A DNA stretch of 8,594 bases from Geminicoccaceae bacterium (GCA_020446285.1 JAGREZ010000508.1:1-8594); one strand, 5' to 3'; shown: positions 1 to 7,012, numbered from the stretch's first letter. The notes: generated from the sequence alone by a model not told the origin. Translations and numbers: made by a program.

Positions 1-1430
1 AGCAGCGCGGCTATGTCGAGGCCGTGGTCGATTCCGCCGAAGCGCTCATTTCCATCATCAACGACATTCTCGACCTGTCGCGCATCGACGCCGGCAGCAT
101 GGAGATCGCGGAAGTCGATTTCGCCCTTCACCCCTTCTTCACGCGTCTCGGCGCGCTTCTCGAAAGCCGCGCGACACGCAAGGGCATCGCCTTTCGTATC
201 GAACTCGACGATACCCTGCCAACAGTCCTGCGCGGCGATCCCGGACGCCTCCGGCAGATGCTCGTCAATCTCGCCGGCAATGCCATCAAGTTCACCAGCG
301 AGGGCGAGGTCGTGATCCGCGCGCGTGCCGTCCCGCCAGCCGACGGGACGGGTCACCTGCTTGCCCTGTCGGTCAGCGACACCGGCGCCGGCATTCCCGA
401 ACATGTGCAGGAGCGCCTGTTCTCGGCCTTTGCCCAGGCCGATGCCGGTATCCCCCGTGTCTATGGCGGCAGCGGTCTCGGACTGATGATCGCGCAGCGT
501 CTCGCCCGCGCAATGGGCGGCGATATCGGGGTCTGCAGCGACGGCAGGCATGGCAGCCGGTTCGATCTCACCGTGCGCCTCGCCAGCGCATCGGGCGAGG
601 ATGCCGTATCGATGCCACGCGCAGATCTCGCCGGCGCCGCCCTTCTCGTTGCCGATGCACAGGAACGTAGCCGCAACAATATCGTTGACCTTGCCGGAAT
701 GTGGAACATGCACGCGCGTGGCGCCACCAGCGAGGCCGATGCGCTGAGCGCCGTCCAGGATGCCGCCGACCGTGGCGAGCCGTTCGAATTCGTCATCGTC
801 GACCGCTCCATCGAGGAAGGCGACGATCATGACATCGGCAAGCGGATCCGCGCCATCCCCGGCATGGAGCAGAGCCGCCTCGTGCTGCTCGTCGCATCGG
901 GCATGCGCGGCGATGCCCAGCGCGCGCGCGAGGCCGGCTTCGACGCCTACCTGCCCAAGCCGCTTACCGCCAGCACGCTTCTCGACGGGCTGCAGCAGCT
1001 TCGCGCCGGGCAGGCCGATGGCGGTCTCCTGACCATCCATTCCATCGCCGACCACAAGCGCAAGCCGCTGCGCATTCTCGTTGCCGATGACAATCCGGTG
1101 AACTGCAAGCTCGCCACCATCATGCTGCAACGCTCGGGACATACGGTCGAACTCGCCGCCAATGGCGAGGAGGCCGTGCGCAAGGTGACGGCGGAGCGGT
1201 TCGACCTGGTACTGATGGACATCCAGATGCCGGTCATGAACGGCCTCGACGCAACCCGAAGGATCCGCGAACTCGAGGACGCATCAAGGGCCAGCGTGCC
1301 GATCATCGCCATTACCGCCAACGCCATGCGCGGCGACGATGCGCCCTGCTACGAGGCGGGCATGAACGGCTACATCACCAAGCCGATCGACCGCGCGAGC
1401 CTGCTCGGCGCCATCGAGAACCTGCTCTGA
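1..1430 (+). CDS. Hybrid sensor histidine kinase, C-terminal part (5' truncated by window edge)
   Basis: The reading frame is open from the first complete codon at position 3 and no upstream stop is seen, so the true start and the phospho-accepting His lie before the window. Counting from the Val codon at 24, residues 1-25 are the end of the HisKA dimerisation helix (IINDILDLSRIDAG). The ATPase domain follows at about 65-190, with an N box (MLVNLAGNAIKF, 79-90), G1 box (DTGAGIP, 119-125), F box (LFSAFAQAD) and G2 box (GGSGLGL, 148-154). A receiver-like domain covers about 203-328; it keeps Asp260 and Lys312 but is otherwise degenerate. A canonical receiver covers about 349-466, with the acidic pair DD355-356, phospho-acceptor Asp399 in MDIQMPVMNG, Thr431 and Lys453. 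There is no HPt domain after it, so phosphotransfer would need a separate HPt protein or a direct receiver output. The sensed signal cannot be told because the N-terminus is missing. The gene ends convergently with the HPF-like gene, 51 nt away. Confidence 0.93.
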   Translation, partial: QRGYVEAVVDSAEALISIINDILDLSRIDAGSMEIAEVDFALHPFFTRLGALLESRATRKGIAFRIELDDTLPTVLRGDPGRLRQMLVNLAGNAIKFTSEGEVVIRARAVPPADGTGHLLALSVSDTGAGIPEHVQERLFSAFAQADAGIPRVYGGSGLGLMIAQRLARAMGGDIGVCSDGRHGSRFDLTVRLASASGEDAVSMPRADLAGAALLVADAQERSRNNIVDLAGMWNMHARGATSEADALSAVQDAADRGEPFEFVIVDRSIEEGDDHDIGKRIRAIPGMEQSRLVLLVASGMRGDAQRAREAGFDAYLPKPLTASTLLDGLQQLRAGQADGGLLTIHSIADHKRKPLRILVADDNPVNCKLATIMLQRSGHTVELAANGEEAVRKVTAERFDLVLMDIQMPVMNGLDATRRIRELEDASRASVPIIAITANAMRGDDAPCYEAGMNGYITKPIDRASLLGAIENLL

Positions 1431-1481
1431 GCGATCGCGGGGCGCTCGCGGTTCCTCCGTCCGCCCTGCGGCCCTGCGGGA

Positions 1482-1799
1482 TCAGGAAGAGCGATTGTGA
1501 CGTTCGACATAGTCGCGAAGGCGCTTCTTCGCGACGTCGAATGCACCCGCGACAGCCTGCTGGATGTCTGGCACGGGATCACGCGAGACGACGATCTCGC
1601 TCCTGGGCAATCCGATCTCGATACGCACGGTGAACGAACGCGCCCGCTCCTGCGTCCGGTGCGGACTGTCGATGACCACCCGTCCAGATGTAATCCTGTC
1701 ACAAAGCTCGTTCAGCTTGCCCATGCGCGCGCGCACCTCCTCCTCCACGGCGTCGCTGTGCTCGAGATTGTGAAAGGTCACCTGCAACGGTTTGTCCAT
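1482..1799 (-). CDS. HPF/RaiA-family ribosome-associated (hibernation) protein, short form
   Basis: This 105-residue protein matches the sigma-54 modulation / S30AE fold: an N-terminal beta strand (LQVTFHNLEHSDAVEEEV), a helix, strands with RVVIDSPHR and FTVRIEIGLP, then a C-terminal helix (DIQQAVAGAFDVAKKRLRDYV). Family members bind the 30S subunit near the decoding site and inactivate or store ribosomes in stationary phase or stress. The protein lacks the C-terminal dimerisation domain of long HPF, so it is a short form. The HSDAVEEEV start and the basic tail resemble the stand-alone alphaproteobacterial HPF/RaiA-like group rather than the rpoN-linked hpf. The ATG at 1797-1799 is supported by a Shine-Dalgarno GGGAG (complement of 1807-1811) seven bases upstream. 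It appears monocistronic, convergent with the kinase and divergent from the wall-gene cluster. The family is clear; whether it dimerises ribosomes is unknown. Confidence 0.88.
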   Translation of the reverse strand: MDKPLQVTFHNLEHSDAVEEEVRARMGKLNELCDRITSGRVVIDSPHRTQERARSFTVRIEIGLPRSEIVVSRDPVPDIQQAVAGAFDVAKKRLRDYVERHNRSS

Positions 1800-2146
1800 C
1801 TCCGGGCTCCCGATATGTCGTTATGGCTGACAGGCTCATCATCGACCGGCACCCTGCTGGCAGAGGCCGGACCGTCAGTCTGGCGTTCTGCATGTTGCCC
1901 GGTCAATCGGACGAAACACCTATCATCGGCAAGGTATCCCGTCACCATGTCGTCATCAAGTTTCGCATTTCAACCTTTGGATGATTCTCCCCGCATCCGG
2001 CGCCGACCCGTGAAGCGCGGCAGAGATGCAGCACCTGGACCAAGTTGCATCGATCCGGCCCGCCGATCGGCGTTCGGGGTCTTCTGCAACCCGACGTTGC
2101 ACGCTATGGTTGTCCTCATGCTCAACCATCCACCTGGGTGAACAGA
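1800..2146. other. Divergent intergenic region between the hpf-like gene and the lytic transglycosylase gene
   Basis: This 347-base stretch holds no convincing gene. Open frames crossing it are extensions or shadows of neighbours and have no recognisable domain or good ribosome binding site. It must contain the 5' signals of both divergent transcripts. The part around 1910-1990 is less GC-rich than the coding DNA around it, as expected for promoter DNA. I see one fair sigma-70-like candidate on the minus strand (listed separately) and nothing equally good on the plus strand. The best plus-strand -10-like hexamer is TATGGT at 2105-2110, which lacks a good -35. No tRNA, riboswitch or strong hairpin was recognised. 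Confidence 0.6.
1931..1959 (-). promoter_or_regulatory. Candidate sigma-70-like promoter for the hpf-like gene
   Basis: On the minus strand TTGATG (complement of 1954-1959) is followed after exactly 17 bases by TACCTT (complement of 1931-1936). The -35 hexamer shares TTGA with consensus and the -10 keeps the TA---T frame. Transcription would start near 1924 and leave a leader of about 125 nt before the ATG at 1799. The match is only moderate, and alphaproteobacterial promoters are often weakly conserved, so this is a suggestion. No EcfG-type GGAAC...CGTT general-stress pair was seen in the gap. Confidence 0.28.
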
Positions 2147-3130
2147 ATGGCTCCTGGATTCAGGCTGCCCGGACCGGCCGCCACACTCCTGACCCTTGCC
2201 CTGGGCGTTCAGACGGCTTCGGCGCAGACGAACTTCTCCAACTGGCTCGACGGTTTCCGCGATCGCGCGATGCGCGAGGGAATCTCCGAGACGACGCTCA
2301 GCTCGGCCTTTGCCGGCGTCGAACCGATCGAGCGCATCATCGAGCTCGATCGCAAGCAGCCCGAGGGTCGCATGACCTTTGTCGAGTATCGCGACCGGGT
2401 GATCTCGACCCACCGCATCAAGAGGGGCCGCGAACTGCTGCGCAAGCATGCGGCCATCCTCGCCGAGACCGAACGGCGGTTCGGCGTGCCGGCGGAAGTG
2501 ATCGTGGCGCTTTGGGGAATCGAATCGAGCTACGGCGAGTTCAAGGGCCGCTTTCCGGTGATCGACGCTCTCGCCACGCTTGCCTATGACGGCCGACGCG
2601 AGGAACTGTTCACCAGGGAGCTGATTTCCGCACTCAGGATCCTCGACCAGGGCGATGTCGACCGGGGCAACATGTTCGGCTCCTGGGCAGGCGCCATGGG
2701 TCAGTCGCAATTCATGCCCTCGACCTTCGCCGGTTATGCCGTCGATGCCGATGGCGACGGGCGACGGGACATCTGGACGAGCCTTCCGGACGTGTTCGGC
2801 TCGATGGCCAACTATCTTTCCAGAATAGGCTGGGACCGGCGCTATATCTGGGGACGCGAGGTCGGGAATGTCGCCGGCGTTCCGGCATCCATGCGCGGCC
2901 TCGATCAGAAGGCGCCGCTCGGCCGCTTTGCCGAACTCGGCGTTCGCCGTGCCGATGGCGGACCACTGCCATACGCGGATATCGACGCCTCGCTCGTCGT
3001 CATGGACGAAGGCAAGGGACCGGCCTATCTCGTCTACGGCAACTACCGGGTCATCATGCGCTGGAACCGTTCGAGCTATTTCGCCACCAGTGTCGGCCTG
3101 CTCGCCGACGCGCTCGCGAGCGGCGGCTGA
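2147..3130 (+). CDS. MltB-family lytic murein transglycosylase
   Basis: The product (327 residues) cleaves the MurNAc-GlcNAc bond of peptidoglycan, leaving 1,6-anhydro-MurNAc ends, and acts in the periplasm. A Sec signal peptide covers residues 1-26 (basic start, hydrophobic core, Ala-Ser-Ala before Gln27). The catalytic Glu is expected at 126 in ALWGIESSYGEF, the classic transglycosylase Glu-Ser. The GAMGQSQFMPS box at 182-192 shapes the glycan cleft. A DADGDG loop with Asp200, 202, 204 and 208 matches the EF-hand-like calcium loop of MltB/Slt35. No C-terminal peptidoglycan-binding domain is present, and the second residue after cleavage is not part of a lipobox, so it should be soluble. The ATG at 2147 is chosen because GGTGA (2137-2141) lies five bases upstream and the signal peptide begins there; the frame is open back to a TTG at 2045, and a GTG at 2138 is possible. 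Its TGA overlaps the rlpA ATG by one base. Confidence 0.93.
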   Translation: MAPGFRLPGPAATLLTLALGVQTASAQTNFSNWLDGFRDRAMREGISETTLSSAFAGVEPIERIIELDRKQPEGRMTFVEYRDRVISTHRIKRGRELLRKHAAILAETERRFGVPAEVIVALWGIESSYGEFKGRFPVIDALATLAYDGRREELFTRELISALRILDQGDVDRGNMFGSWAGAMGQSQFMPSTFAGYAVDADGDGRRDIWTSLPDVFGSMANYLSRIGWDRRYIWGREVGNVAGVPASMRGLDQKAPLGRFAELGVRRADGGPLPYADIDASLVVMDEGKGPAYLVYGNYRVIMRWNRSSYFATSVGLLADALASGG

Positions 3131-4059
3131 TGCAGCCTGCATCGACGATGCGGCGAATGGCGGCGGTCGCCATGCTTCTTGCCGTCGCCGGTTGTGGCAG
3201 TGACCCGCCGCGGCTGCCGTCGGATGGCGGCGGTCACTACAAGCTCGGCCGTCCCTATACGATCAACGGCCGCACCTACCGCCCGGAATTCGACCCGACC
3301 TATGACCGGACGGGAATTGCATCCTGGTACGGTGACTATTTCCAGGGCAGGTCAACGGCCAATGGCGAGACTTTCGACAAGGGGCTCGTGAGCGCGGCGC
3401 ACACCACCCTGCCGCTGCCGAGCCTCGTCGAGGTGACCAATCTCGAGAACGGCCGCAAGCTCGTCGTGCGTCTCAACGATCGCGGCCCCTTCGTCGGCGA
3501 CCGCCTGATCGACCTTTCCGAGGCCGCCGCGATCGAGCTCGGATTTCATGAACAGGGGCTTGCAAGGGTGCGCGTGCGTTTCCTCGAACTCGCCTCCGCC
3601 GCCGGCAGTCCGCCACGACCGGCCGTGCGCACAGCCGCCGCGACCGCGAGCACCGCATCCGCCCGCCGGAGCGAACGCGCCGCAGCGCTCCGGGTCGCGG
3701 ACATCTCGCCCCGGGCTGGCGGCGAGGCTACGGCCGTGAACGACCTGCTGCCCTCCGATCTTGCCGATCCGGTGCCGAACGCCGACCGCTCCGGCCCCGC
3801 CCTGCCGGCGGCGGCGGTCGCCTGCACGCCCGCCTCCCACTTCGTCCAGGTCGCCGCTTTCAGTGACGCCACCCGCGCGGACGAGGCATCGCGGAGCCTG
3901 CGCCGTCATGGCGATGTCCGGATCGAGCAGATTGACGGAATATCGACGCTGCTCTACCGGCTGCGCGTCGGACCGCTCGGATCGCGCACGCGCGCCTTCG
4001 ATCTCGTGGCGGATCTGCGCAGGCTCGGTTACGATCAGGCCTTTGTGGTCAGTTGCTGA
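3130..4059 (+). CDS. rlpA: RlpA: septal-ring lytic transglycosylase lipoprotein with SPOR domain
   Basis: The 309-residue protein is an outer-membrane lipoprotein that cuts peptide-free (denuded) septal glycan in characterised relatives. A signal peptide ends in a lipobox with Cys22 (LAVAGC). The double-psi beta-barrel RlpA domain spans about 60-152: GIASWYG, then Glu80 in ANGE, His91 in SAAH and Asp117 in NDRGPF, the residues expected to matter for catalysis by comparison with Pseudomonas RlpA. Residues about 153-235 form an Ala/Pro/Arg-rich linker of low complexity. A SPOR domain follows at about 237-307 (HFVQVAAF... YRLRVGPL ... GYDQAFVV), which in known proteins binds denuded glycan and directs the protein to the septum. 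The only cysteines besides the lipobox are Cys232 and the terminal Cys309. Start at 3130 couples it to the upstream gene; its own Shine-Dalgarno is weak, consistent with translational coupling. An ATG at 3148 is an alternative start. Confidence 0.94.
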   Translation: MQPASTMRRMAAVAMLLAVAGCGSDPPRLPSDGGGHYKLGRPYTINGRTYRPEFDPTYDRTGIASWYGDYFQGRSTANGETFDKGLVSAAHTTLPLPSLVEVTNLENGRKLVVRLNDRGPFVGDRLIDLSEAAAIELGFHEQGLARVRVRFLELASAAGSPPRPAVRTAAATASTASARRSERAAALRVADISPRAGGEATAVNDLLPSDLADPVPNADRSGPALPAAAVACTPASHFVQVAAFSDATRADEASRSLRRHGDVRIEQIDGISTLLYRLRVGPLGSRTRAFDLVADLRRLGYDQAFVVSC

Positions 4060-4073
4060 CACCTCACCCGATC

Positions 4074-4093
4074 GGTTAACACGCTGTTGAACC
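4074..4093 (+). promoter_or_regulatory. CtrA-box-like site and short hairpin upstream of the carboxypeptidase gene
   Basis: TTAA at 4076-4079, seven bases, then TTGA at 4087-4090 resembles the alphaproteobacterial CtrA box TTAA-N7-TTAA with one mismatch. The same bases form an inverted repeat, GGTTAACA (4074-4081) against TGTTgAACC (4085-4093), with a three-base loop and one bulged G. It sits in the only sizeable gap in the cluster, 36 bases before the proposed ATG at 4129. No T-run follows, so it is not a good terminator. A regulator site or chance are both possible. Confidence 0.3.
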
Positions 4094-4128
4094 CGTTCGA
4101 TGGATGTCCCCGAGTTTCGGAGAAGCCC

Positions 4129-5259
4129 ATGATACGTTGCCTGGCTCTTGCGCTCGTCCTGCTGGTGCCGCCCTTGTGGAATCCGGCGCGGGCGTTCGAC
4201 ATCGAGGCGCGCGCGGCGATCCTCGTCGATTACCGCAACGACAAGGTGCTGTTCGCGAAGGACCCCGACACCCCCGTTCCGCCGGCGTCGATGAGCAAGC
4301 TGATGACGGCGCTCATCGTCTTCGAGGAGCTCAGGAGCGGAAGGCTGTCGCTCGACCAGACCCTGCCCGTGAGCGAGAAGGCATGGCGCATGGGCGGTTC
4401 GCGCATGTTCGTCGAGGTGAATACGCGGGTGAGCGTCGCCGACCTTCTTCGCGGCGTCATCGTCCAGTCGGGCAACGATGCCTGCATCGTTCTGGCCGAG
4501 GCGCTTGCCGGCAGCGAACAGGCGTTCGTCGACCGGATGAACGAGCGCGCGCGCGATCTCGGTCTCACCGGCAGTCATTTCGCGAACGTGACCGGCTGGC
4601 CCGACGAGAACCATGTCATGAGCGTGCGCGATCTCGCCCGCATCGCCTACATCATCATCGACCAGTATCCCGAATTCTACGAGCTCTATTCGATCCGCGA
4701 ATTCGAGTTCAACGGCATCAACCAGACGAACCGCAATCCGTTGCTGCGTGCCGATGTTCCGGGCGTGGACGGCATGAAGACCGGCTATACCAGCGAGGCG
4801 GGCTATGGTCTCGTCGCTTCCGCCGAGCGTGACGACAGGAGGCTCATCCTTGTCGTCGCCGGCACCGAGAACCCGGCAAAGCGGCGCAGTGAATCCGAAC
4901 GGCTGCTCGAATACGGTTTCCGCAACTTTCAGGAATACCGGATCTACGAGAAGGGCGAGACGGTGGTCGAGGTGCCGGTCTGGCATGGCGAGGAAGCGAC
5001 CGTGCCGCTCATCGGCCGCGACATCATCGGCATCACCCTCGAACGTTCCGAACGCCCCGGACTGAAGGCAAAGGTGAAATATGAGGGGCCGATTGCCGCT
5101 CCGGTGAGTGCCGGGCAGCAACTCGGCGAGGTCGAGATCACGCTCGACGGCAAGCCCGCGACCACGGTTCCGCTGGTGGCCGCCATCGATGTGCCGCGCG
5201 CGGGCATCGTCGGACGGATGACCGGCGCCCTGAACTATCTGATCTGGGGTCAGGACTGA
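4129..5259 (+). CDS. D-alanyl-D-alanine carboxypeptidase (DacA/PBP5 family, peptidase S11)
   Basis: The 376-residue product removes the terminal D-Ala from peptidoglycan pentapeptides in the periplasm and so limits 4-3 crosslinking. It has a signal peptide ending near residue 22 (Ala-Arg-Ala). All three penicillin-binding motifs are present: SMSK with nucleophile Ser54 and Lys57, SGN at 114-116, and KTG at 217-219. A PBP5_C beta domain covers about 275-365. The tail (RAGIVGRMTGALNYLIWG) looks like the amphipathic helix that anchors PBP5-type enzymes to the inner membrane. The ATG at 4129 is preferred because GGAGA at 4119-4123 lies five bases upstream and the signal peptide starts there; an in-frame TTG at 4087 would add 14 residues with no secretion character. 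It is followed two bases later by tmk. The family is certain; which dac paralogue it is cannot be fixed from sequence alone. Confidence 0.95.
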   Translation: MIRCLALALVLLVPPLWNPARAFDIEARAAILVDYRNDKVLFAKDPDTPVPPASMSKLMTALIVFEELRSGRLSLDQTLPVSEKAWRMGGSRMFVEVNTRVSVADLLRGVIVQSGNDACIVLAEALAGSEQAFVDRMNERARDLGLTGSHFANVTGWPDENHVMSVRDLARIAYIIIDQYPEFYELYSIREFEFNGINQTNRNPLLRADVPGVDGMKTGYTSEAGYGLVASAERDDRRLILVVAGTENPAKRRSESERLLEYGFRNFQEYRIYEKGETVVEVPVWHGEEATVPLIGRDIIGITLERSERPGLKAKVKYEGPIAAPVSAGQQLGEVEITLDGKPATTVPLVAAIDVPRAGIVGRMTGALNYLIWGQD

Positions 5260-5261
5260 GC

Positions 5262-5894
5262 GTGACGGACCATGCCGGGCGCGGCCGCTTCATCACGCTC
5301 GAGGGAGGCGAAGGCGCCGGCAAGACGACACAGCTGCGCCGGCTCGTCGACTATCTGGGCAGGGCCGGCCAGAGCGTCAGGGCCACGCGCGAACCCGGCG
5401 GCACGCCGGGTGCCGAGGAGATACGCACGCTCGTGACCGGCGGCAGGGTCGACCGCTGGGATCCGATGACCGAACTCCTGTTGATGATGGCGGCGAGAAG
5501 CGATCACATCGAGCGGGTCATCAGACCATCGCTTGCCCGGGGCGAGTGGGTCGTCAGCGACCGTTTCCACGATTCCAGCCGGGTTTATCAGGGACTGGCC
5601 GGCGGCCTCGGTCTCGAAACCGTCGACCGGCTGCACGAACCCCTGCTCGACGGCGTCCTCCCCGACCTCACCCTCATCTTCGACCTGCCTGTCGAAACCG
5701 GGCTCGCCCGCCGCGGGAATGAAGGCGGCGGCGGCCGGTTCGAGGCGAAGGATCGCAGCTTTCACGAAGCGGTCAGACAGGGGTTTCGCGAACTCGCGGC
5801 ACGCGAACCCCGTCGTTTTGCGATCATCGATGCAAGCGTCGGCGTCGACGAGGTGAGCCGGCAGATCGAGGCGACACTGGAGACGATCCGGTGA
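5262..5894 (+). CDS. tmk: Thymidylate kinase (dTMP kinase)
   Basis: This cytoplasmic enzyme phosphorylates dTMP to dTDP with ATP, the step shared by the salvage and de novo routes to dTTP. The protein has 210 residues, normal for the family. Residues 14-23 (EGGEGAGKTT) are the P-loop with Lys21. REPGG at 43-47 and the DRF motif at 100-102 contact dTMP and magnesium in the family. The LID region (about 150-165) carries arginines (ARRGNEGGGGRFE), followed by a helix and IIDAS. The GTG start follows AGGA (5252-5255) at six bases, inside the end of the upstream gene. The last four bases overlap the holB start as GTGA, so the two are probably translationally coupled. Confidence 0.96.
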   Translation: MTDHAGRGRFITLEGGEGAGKTTQLRRLVDYLGRAGQSVRATREPGGTPGAEEIRTLVTGGRVDRWDPMTELLLMMAARSDHIERVIRPSLARGEWVVSDRFHDSSRVYQGLAGGLGLETVDRLHEPLLDGVLPDLTLIFDLPVETGLARRGNEGGGGRFEAKDRSFHEAVRQGFRELAAREPRRFAIIDASVGVDEVSRQIEATLETIR

Positions 5895-6994
5895 GCGATC
5901 GCCCCTTTCCGCATCCGCGCGAAAACCCGCACTGCGCCGGCCATGACAACGCGTTCGCCGCGTTCGAGCGGGCGCGGAAGAGCGGCCGGCTGCCGCATGC
6001 CTGGCTGTTGCAGGGGCCGCGCGGGATCGGCAAGGCGACGCTCGCCTACCGCCTCGCCCGCCACCTCCTCGCCGGACCGGACGAGAATGCCGACGATCCG
6101 GACTCTCCGGTCTTCCGGCGCATCGCCCACGGGTCGGAACCCGACCTTCATGTCCTCTCGCGGCGCCCGCATCCGCGCACGGGGAAGTTGCAGAACCATA
6201 TCGTCATCGAGACCGTCCGCGAGACCATCGAACGGATGCACGAAACCGCGTCCGGCACGCGCGGCCGGGTCATCATCGTCGATGCCGTCGATATCCTCAA
6301 CGTCAACGCCGCCAACAGCTTTCTCAAGCTGCTTGAGGAACCGCCGCCATCGACCGTTCTCCTCCTCGTCTGTCACCGGCCCGGCGCGGTGCTGGCAACG
6401 ATCCGCTCGCGCTGCGCGCAGATGACGCTGCGCCCGCCGGATACCGCCACGACCGCACGGATCATCACTCCCTGGCTCGATGACCGCCCGGCCGGAGAGA
6501 TCGACGCCCTCGCACGCCTCGCCGAAGGGTCGCCCGGCCGCGCACTCAAACTCGCCGGAACTGGCTTTCTCGAAGCCTATGCGGCACTCCTCGAAGCGGC
6601 ATCCCCGCAACCGCCGGACGCGGCATCGCCGCAACCGCACGCGCGCCTCGACCCGACCCTTAGCACCCGCGCCATCTTCGACATTCTCGCCGGCATGCTC
6701 GATCGCGGCGACATCCATCTTGCCGGCGATCTCCTGCGCCAGACACTGCACCGTTTGTGCCTTTCCGCCAGCGGCGTATCCACCGGCGCGCCACTCGTCG
6801 ACCGCGAGAGCGAACGTCTTTCGGCGATCGCCGAAGGCGGGCCGCTTGATCATTGGGCATCGCTGTGGGACAAGCTCTCGAGCCTTTCGAATCGCGTGGA
6901 ACTGCTCAACAACGATGCCCGACAGGAACTGATGCTGGCGGCCATCGACCTGGTGAATGGAAGCGCGACGCCGAACCGACTGTCCCCGATCTGA
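5891..6994 (+). CDS. holB: DNA polymerase III subunit delta' (clamp loader)
   Basis: Delta' is the stator subunit of the clamp loader that opens and places the beta sliding clamp on DNA. The 367-residue protein shows an AAA+ core: Walker A GPRGIGKAT at 42-50, Walker B-like VIIVDAVD at 127-134, ANSFLKLLEEPP at 141-152, and the SRC motif at 173-175, which supplies the arginine finger to a neighbouring subunit. The zinc-binding cysteines of E. coli delta' are absent; the only cysteines are 15, 161 and 175. The Walker A Lys is followed by Ala, so ATP hydrolysis by this subunit is doubtful, as is usual for delta'. The SRC and FLKLLEEPP boxes could also suit DnaX, but length, the missing gamma/tau C-terminal domains and the tmk neighbour favour holB. 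It starts with GTG overlapping tmk by four bases and is followed after 18 bases by metG. Confidence 0.93.
   Translation: MSDRPFPHPRENPHCAGHDNAFAAFERARKSGRLPHAWLLQGPRGIGKATLAYRLARHLLAGPDENADDPDSPVFRRIAHGSEPDLHVLSRRPHPRTGKLQNHIVIETVRETIERMHETASGTRGRVIIVDAVDILNVNAANSFLKLLEEPPPSTVLLLVCHRPGAVLATIRSRCAQMTLRPPDTATTARIITPWLDDRPAGEIDALARLAEGSPGRALKLAGTGFLEAYAALLEAASPQPPDAASPQPHARLDPTLSTRAIFDILAGMLDRGDIHLAGDLLRQTLHRLCLSASGVSTGAPLVDRESERLSAIAEGGPLDHWASLWDKLSSLSNRVELLNNDARQELMLAAIDLVNGSATPNRLSPI
6597..6644 (+). repeat. Two 24-nt imperfect tandem units inside holB
   Basis: Units 6597-6620 and 6621-6644 match at 17 of their first 18 bases and diverge at the end. They encode Ala-Ser-Pro-Gln-Pro twice (ASPQPPDA then ASPQPHAR), near residues 237-251 of delta', between the AAA+ core and the C-terminal collar domain. 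Being a multiple of three it keeps the frame, and it probably just lengthens an interdomain loop. Confidence 0.6.
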
Positions 6995-7012
6995 AGTTCT
7001 GGAGCACATCGC

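Noticed and set aside
1429..1480. Inverted repeat GAGCG/CGCTC (1429-1433 with 1443-1447) and the doubled CCCTGCGG between the convergent kinase and hpf-like genes, considered as a shared terminator
   Set aside because: The stem is only five pairs with a nine-base loop, and there is no T-run on either strand.
2085..2110. TTGCAC near 2097 considered as a sigma-54 -12 element or a sigma-70 -35 element for the wall cluster
   Set aside because: No GG is found at the required distance upstream for sigma-54, and no TA---T hexamer lies 16-18 bases downstream.
1497..2141. A 214-codon plus-strand open frame across the hpf-like gene and the following gap
   Set aside because: It is antisense to a clear HPF/RaiA-family gene, and its remaining part has no domain or convincing start.
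2045..2146. TTG at 2045 as the start of the lytic transglycosylase
   Set aside because: The extra 34 residues are not signal-like and no good Shine-Dalgarno precedes the TTG; the ATG at 2147 has both.
1970..3142. A 390-codon minus-strand open frame opposite the lytic transglycosylase gene
   Set aside because: It mirrors the real gene, lacks recognisable motifs, and extends into the intergenic gap only because stops are rare in this composition.
3352..5121. A 589-codon minus-strand open frame opposite rlpA and the carboxypeptidase gene
   Set aside because: It is an antisense shadow of two genes with complete catalytic motifs and has His/Arg/Asp-rich composition with no domain.
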